Shown here in pieces: positions 60,691 through 64,000 of a stretch of 64,000 nucleotides of DNA. Origin of the DNA: Leifsonia poae (lineage in GTDB: Bacteria > Actinomycetota > Actinomycetes > Actinomycetales > Microbacteriaceae); contig NZ_BSEN01000002.1 in the NCBI RefSeq assembly GCF_027921845.1, positions 1 through 64,000 on the forward strand, read 5' to 3'. Position 1 is the first letter of the stretch; each line of letters begins with the position of its first letter. The notes under the pieces are model-generated. The model made no database searches, was not told the DNA's origin, and worked only from the letters and a program-made list of their open reading frames with translations. The translations under genes and the position numbers were made by a program.

Positions 60691-62963
60691 GCCGCGTTCG
60701 CGACGACCTCGAACCCGGCCGTCAGCAACACCGCGTCACGCGAGGAGGGACCGACGAGCAGTTCGAAGGCACCGGGCTCCACCCGGCGGGTTCCCGCGGC
60801 GTCCACGATCGAGAAGTCCTGCACGGGGAGCTCGAAGCGAGCCCGAGCCGTCTCACCCGGTTGCAGATCGACCTGACGGTAGGCCTTCAGCTCCTTGTCC
60901 GTCCAGCTGACGCTCGTCACCGTGTCCCGCACATAGACCTGGACGGTCTCGCGCGCGGGGCGTGCGCCGGTGTTGCTCACCGTGACCTCGGCCACGAGGT
61001 GCTCGTGAGCGCCCAGTTCGGTGTGCGCGAGGGTCAAATCGGCGTACTCCACGCTCGTGTACGACAGTCCCTCGCCGAACCCCCACGCAGGAGCCTGGGT
61101 GAGGTCGGCGTACCGGTCGCCGTGCTGTCCGCGGATCTGGTTGTAGTACGTCGGCTGCTGGCCGACGTGCCGGGCGAAGGAGATCGGCAGGCGGCCGGAG
61201 GGCTCGGTGCGACCGGCGACGATCTCAGCAATCGCCTGACCGCCCAGCATTCCCGGGTTCGCTGCCCAGATCACGGCGGCGGCGTTCGCGACCGACGGCG
61301 GCAGCACGAGCGGCTTCGAGGCGAGGAGCACCACGACGACGGGTTTGCCGGTCGCGATCATCGCGTCGAGCAGCGCGATCTGGCCGCCGATCAGTTCGAG
61401 TGTCGCGGTGGAGCGGCCCTCGCCGACGAGCTCGATCCGGTCGCCGACCACGGCGACCACCACGTCGGACGCCTCGGCAGCCGCGACGGCCTCGTCGATC
61501 AGCACGGGGTCCGGGTCGCACGGCACCACGACGGCGGGTCGCGGTTGCCCGTCGGGGAACGTCTTGCCGTGCGGGTCGTCTTCAAGCGTCAGGATGTCGG
61601 CGCCCCTGGCGTGCAGGACGCTCCAGCCGTCGATCGCCTGCAGACCGTCGAGCACGGTGGTGATCATCTCGCGCGGCTGGCCGTCGAGCCATCCGGCCTG
61701 GCCGGATCCGCCCGCCCAGTCGCCGAGCTGGGTCTGCGCGTCGTCGGCGAGCGGGCCGACGAGCGCGACACGGAGGGGCGCGGATGGGAGCGGCAGCGTC
61801 CCGTCGTTCTCCAGCAGCACGATCGAACGCCGCGCGATCTCGAGGTTCAGCTCGGCGTGCGCCGCGTTGCCGACCACGGCGTCGAGGTCGGCCGAGGGGA
61901 GGCGGGGATTCTCGAACAGTCCGAGGTCGAACTTCAGCGTCAGAATCCGGGCGACGGCGGCGTCGAAGGCGTCCTCGGCGAGCATCCCCTGTGCGACGGC
62001 CTCGAGCGCGCCCTCGTAGAACATCGGCGTGGTCATGACCATGTCGTTGCCGGCCTTCACCGCGGCAGCGGCAGCGTGCGCGTAGTCGGGCTGGATCTTC
62101 TGCTCCCAGACCATGCGGCCCACGTTGTCCCAGTCGGTGATCAGCGTCCCGGTGTATCCCCACTCCCCGCGCAGCACCTCGCTGAGCAGCCAGTCGTTGA
62201 TCGTGATCGGCACGCCGTCGGTGCTCTGATAGCCGAGCATGAAGGTACGGCATCCTTCACGCGCCACCCGCTCGAACGGCGGCAGGAACCAGCTCCGCAG
62301 CTTGCGCCGTGAGATGTCGGCCTCGCTCGCGTCGCGGCCGCCCTGCGTCTCCGAGTACCCGGCGAAGTGCTTGGCCGTTGCGAGGATCGCCGTCGGATCG
62401 TCGAGCCCGTTCCCCTGGTAGCCACGCACCATGGCGCTCGCGAGCTCGCCGATGAGGAAGGGGTCCTCGCCGAAGGTCTCGCTGACGCGTCCCCAGCGGA
62501 GGTCCCTGGCGATGCACAGCACGGGTGAGAAGGTCCAGTGCACACCGGTCACGGCGACCTCTTCTGCGGTCGCGCGCGCGACCCGCGCGATCAGCTCCGC
62601 ATCCCATGACGCGGCCATTCCGAGCTGGGTGGGGTAGATCGTGGCTCCCGGCCAGAACGAGTGCCCGTGGATGCAGTCCTCGCCGACGAGGAGGGGGATC
62701 CGCAGGCGGGTCTCGGCCGTGAGCCGATTCGCCTCCAGGATCCGCTCCGGGGAGGTGTGCAGGATGGAGCCGACGTGCCGACGCAGAACGTGGTCGCGCA
62801 GGTCGTCGCGCGCGTCGAGCTGCAGCATCTGCCCGACCTTCTCCTCCACGCTCATGCGTGCGAGGAGATCGGCGACACGTTCGGCTGTCGTCAGCGCCGG
62901 GTCCTGGTACGGAGGGGTTCCAGATGCCAGAACCGGGGAGGCTGATGGCAGGGTCGAGGTCAT
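60687..62963 (-). CDS. Glycoside hydrolase family 3 beta-glucosidase
   Basis: A 758-residue GH3 enzyme with a (beta/alpha)8 domain (VGQMLQLDARDD, GEDCIHGHSF, ILATAKHFAGYSETQGGRDA), the nucleophile Asp in LITDWDNVGRM, an alpha/beta sandwich with the Lys/His loop, and a C-terminal fibronectin-like domain (YADLTLAHTELGAHEHLVAE). No signal peptide, so it hydrolyses imported beta-glucosides or xylosides in the cytoplasm. Its ATG overlaps the permease stop (ATGA), linking hydrolysis to uptake. Confidence 0.92.
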   Translation of the reverse strand: MTSTLPSASPVLASGTPPYQDPALTTAERVADLLARMSVEEKVGQMLQLDARDDLRDHVLRRHVGSILHTSPERILEANRLTAETRLRIPLLVGEDCIHGHSFWPGATIYPTQLGMAASWDAELIARVARATAEEVAVTGVHWTFSPVLCIARDLRWGRVSETFGEDPFLIGELASAMVRGYQGNGLDDPTAILATAKHFAGYSETQGGRDASEADISRRKLRSWFLPPFERVAREGCRTFMLGYQSTDGVPITINDWLLSEVLRGEWGYTGTLITDWDNVGRMVWEQKIQPDYAHAAAAAVKAGNDMVMTTPMFYEGALEAVAQGMLAEDAFDAAVARILTLKFDLGLFENPRLPSADLDAVVGNAAHAELNLEIARRSIVLLENDGTLPLPSAPLRVALVGPLADDAQTQLGDWAGGSGQAGWLDGQPREMITTVLDGLQAIDGWSVLHARGADILTLEDDPHGKTFPDGQPRPAVVVPCDPDPVLIDEAVAAAEASDVVVAVVGDRIELVGEGRSTATLELIGGQIALLDAMIATGKPVVVVLLASKPLVLPPSVANAAAVIWAANPGMLGGQAIAEIVAGRTEPSGRLPISFARHVGQQPTYYNQIRGQHGDRYADLTQAPAWGFGEGLSYTSVEYADLTLAHTELGAHEHLVAEVTVSNTGARPARETVQVYVRDTVTSVSWTDKELKAYRQVDLQPGETARARFELPVQDFSIVDAAGTRRVEPGAFELLVGPSSRDAVLLTAGFEVVANAA

Positions 62964-64000
62964 TCGGTCGTGCTCTCCACTGTTCTTCCGACCGGAGCGG
63001 CCGTGGGGGTATCGGTGCGCACCTGGGTGACGGCGGCGTTGAGGTTGATGCCCTTGCGCTTCATCGCACGGGCCCGCTCTCCGGCCGAGCGCAGTCGGGG
63101 GTTGACGTATTCGTCGATGCCGAAGTTGATCAGCGACAGCGCCACACCGAGCAGGGCGATGCACAGGCCGGCGGGAACGTACCACCACCAGTAATCCGGG
63201 AACGCGTTGTTCTGCTGCGCCCAGAACAGGATGGTCCCCCAGTTCAGGTTCGACACCGGGATGACGCCGATGAACGCGAGGGTCGTCAGACCCAGGACCG
63301 CGGCCGTCATGGTGCCGACGAAACTCGACGCGATGATCGCCAGGAGGTTCGGGAGCATCTCGACCAGGATGATGCGGTGCAACGGTTCACCGTTGGCGCG
63401 CGCGGCCTGGATGAAGTCGCGGTTGCGCAGCGACATGGTCTGCGCCCGCAGCACGCGCGCTCCCCACGCCCATCCGGTCAGACCGAGCACGGCGGCAATG
63501 AGCCACAGGGGCGGGTCCTCGAACTGCGAGGCGACGATGATCATCAGCGGCAGTCCGGGGATGACGAGGAACACGTTCGAGAAGGCCGACAGCGATTCGC
63601 TCTTCCAGCCACGCAGGTAGCCGGCGGTCACACCGATGATGATCGCGACCACCGTGGCCATGATCGTCGCGAGGAACCCGACGACGAGCACGCCGCGCGT
63701 TCCGTAGACGAGCTGGCTGAAGACGTCCTGGCCGATATGGGTCGTGCCCAGGAGATGCTCCCACGACGGCGGCTGAAGCGTCTCGTCGAGATTCTGCGCG
63801 TTCGGGTCGTACGGAGCGATCCAGGGCGCGAAGATCGCGACGAGCACGAACACGCCCATGATGATCAGCCCGGCTGCGGACTTGGGGTTGCTGAACATCG
63901 CGAGCGAGGCTCGCAGCTGCGACCAGAAGGTGTTCTTCGTGGGCCGTTGGCGGCCTGCGACGGCGAAGGCCAGGGTCTCGGGGGCGCCGACGCCTGCGGG
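62960..64000 (-). CDS. Dpp/Opp-type ABC transporter permease, start beyond window
   Basis: About 346 residues are visible. The frame is open to the right edge with no ATG, GTG or TTG in the last 100 bases, and residues such as RQRPTKNTFWSQLRASLAMF form the usual cytoplasmic lead-in, so the true start is outside. The DppC-like core has LLGTTHIGQDVFSQLVYGTR, the EAA-type loop AARANGEPLHRIILVEMLPN, and six membrane segments. Coupled to the GH3 gene, it probably imports beta-linked oligosaccharides, as in actinobacterial cellobiose or xylo-oligosaccharide Opp-type systems. Confidence 0.9.
   Translation of the reverse strand, partial: PAGVGAPETLAFAVAGRQRPTKNTFWSQLRASLAMFSNPKSAAGLIIMGVFVLVAIFAPWIAPYDPNAQNLDETLQPPSWEHLLGTTHIGQDVFSQLVYGTRGVLVVGFLATIMATVVAIIIGVTAGYLRGWKSESLSAFSNVFLVIPGLPLMIIVASQFEDPPLWLIAAVLGLTGWAWGARVLRAQTMSLRNRDFIQAARANGEPLHRIILVEMLPNLLAIIASSFVGTMTAAVLGLTTLAFIGVIPVSNLNWGTILFWAQQNNAFPDYWWWYVPAGLCIALLGVALSLINFGIDEYVNPRLRSAGERARAMKRKGINLNAAVTQVRTDTPTAAPVGRTVESTTE

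Noticed and set aside
60687-62312. Long plus-strand open frame across the GH3 gene
   Set aside because: The minus strand encodes a full GH3 enzyme with its catalytic motifs; the plus translation has no recognisable domain.

Overview
The window is GC-rich, has many GTG starts and short intergenic gaps, and carries actinobacterial marker genes: a DUF3073 protein, the PurS/PurQ/small-PurL split of FGAM synthase, an LCP cell-wall ligase, and a SCP-like protein beside purD. It looks like a chromosomal segment of a Microbacteriaceae-type actinobacterium (Leifsonia-like is my best guess from gene content, not from a search). No rRNA, tRNA, insertion sequence, phage gene or CRISPR array was recognised. 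At least ten genes have a TANNNT -10 box 6-8 nt before their start codon and no ribosome binding site, which fits leaderless translation.

Layout. 1-8.3 kb: a MocR regulator (cut by the left edge) divergent from a YczE-type membrane protein; a TipA-like MerR regulator and an SDR; a KimA-like potassium transporter; a PadR/DUF4097 pair with twin palindromic operators. 8.6-17.0 kb: an ABM-domain membrane protein, then a LacI-controlled sugar locus (three operators, lipoprotein, two permeases, a peptidase-S51 protein and a glycogen-debranching-type glycosidase) with no ATPase of its own. 17-24.6 kb: alpha/beta hydrolase, flavin monooxygenase-like protein, DUF3073, a four-gene ABC transporter/two-component operon, and a calx-beta surface protein. 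24.6-37.4 kb: TPM-domain protein, purM, purF, a small membrane protein, SCP-like protein, purD, alditol-oxidase-like flavoenzyme, DUF6325-like/SHOCT pair, a MarR-controlled membrane protein/SDR pair, and purC.

37-49.6 kb: P1B-type metal ATPase, TetR, LCP ligase, glyoxalase-fold dioxygenase, a PadR/MFS efflux operon, a UDG-family protein, an alcohol dehydrogenase/HAD pair of the phosphonate-associated type, and a TetR/metallo-hydrolase pair. 49.7-53.8 kb: a kynurenine operon, kynA - amidohydrolase - kynU - PaaX-family regulator. 53.9-64 kb: a NYN-domain gene with an apparent internal deletion, purS-purQ-purL, an EamA transporter, a family 2 glycosyltransferase, and a GH3 beta-glucosidase translationally coupled to a Dpp/Opp-type permease that runs off the right edge.

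Seven purine genes (purF, M, D, C, S, Q, L) lie in four separate transcription units. The most interesting signals are: an amidohydrolase placed exactly where N-formylkynurenine formamidase should be; a phosphonatase-like HAD protein whose catalytic Asp is Gly; a family of intergenic palindromes sharing ends but differing in arms; an 18-bp tandem repeat in the leader of the sugar-binding lipoprotein; and a four-unit 23-bp repeat between purQ and purL.
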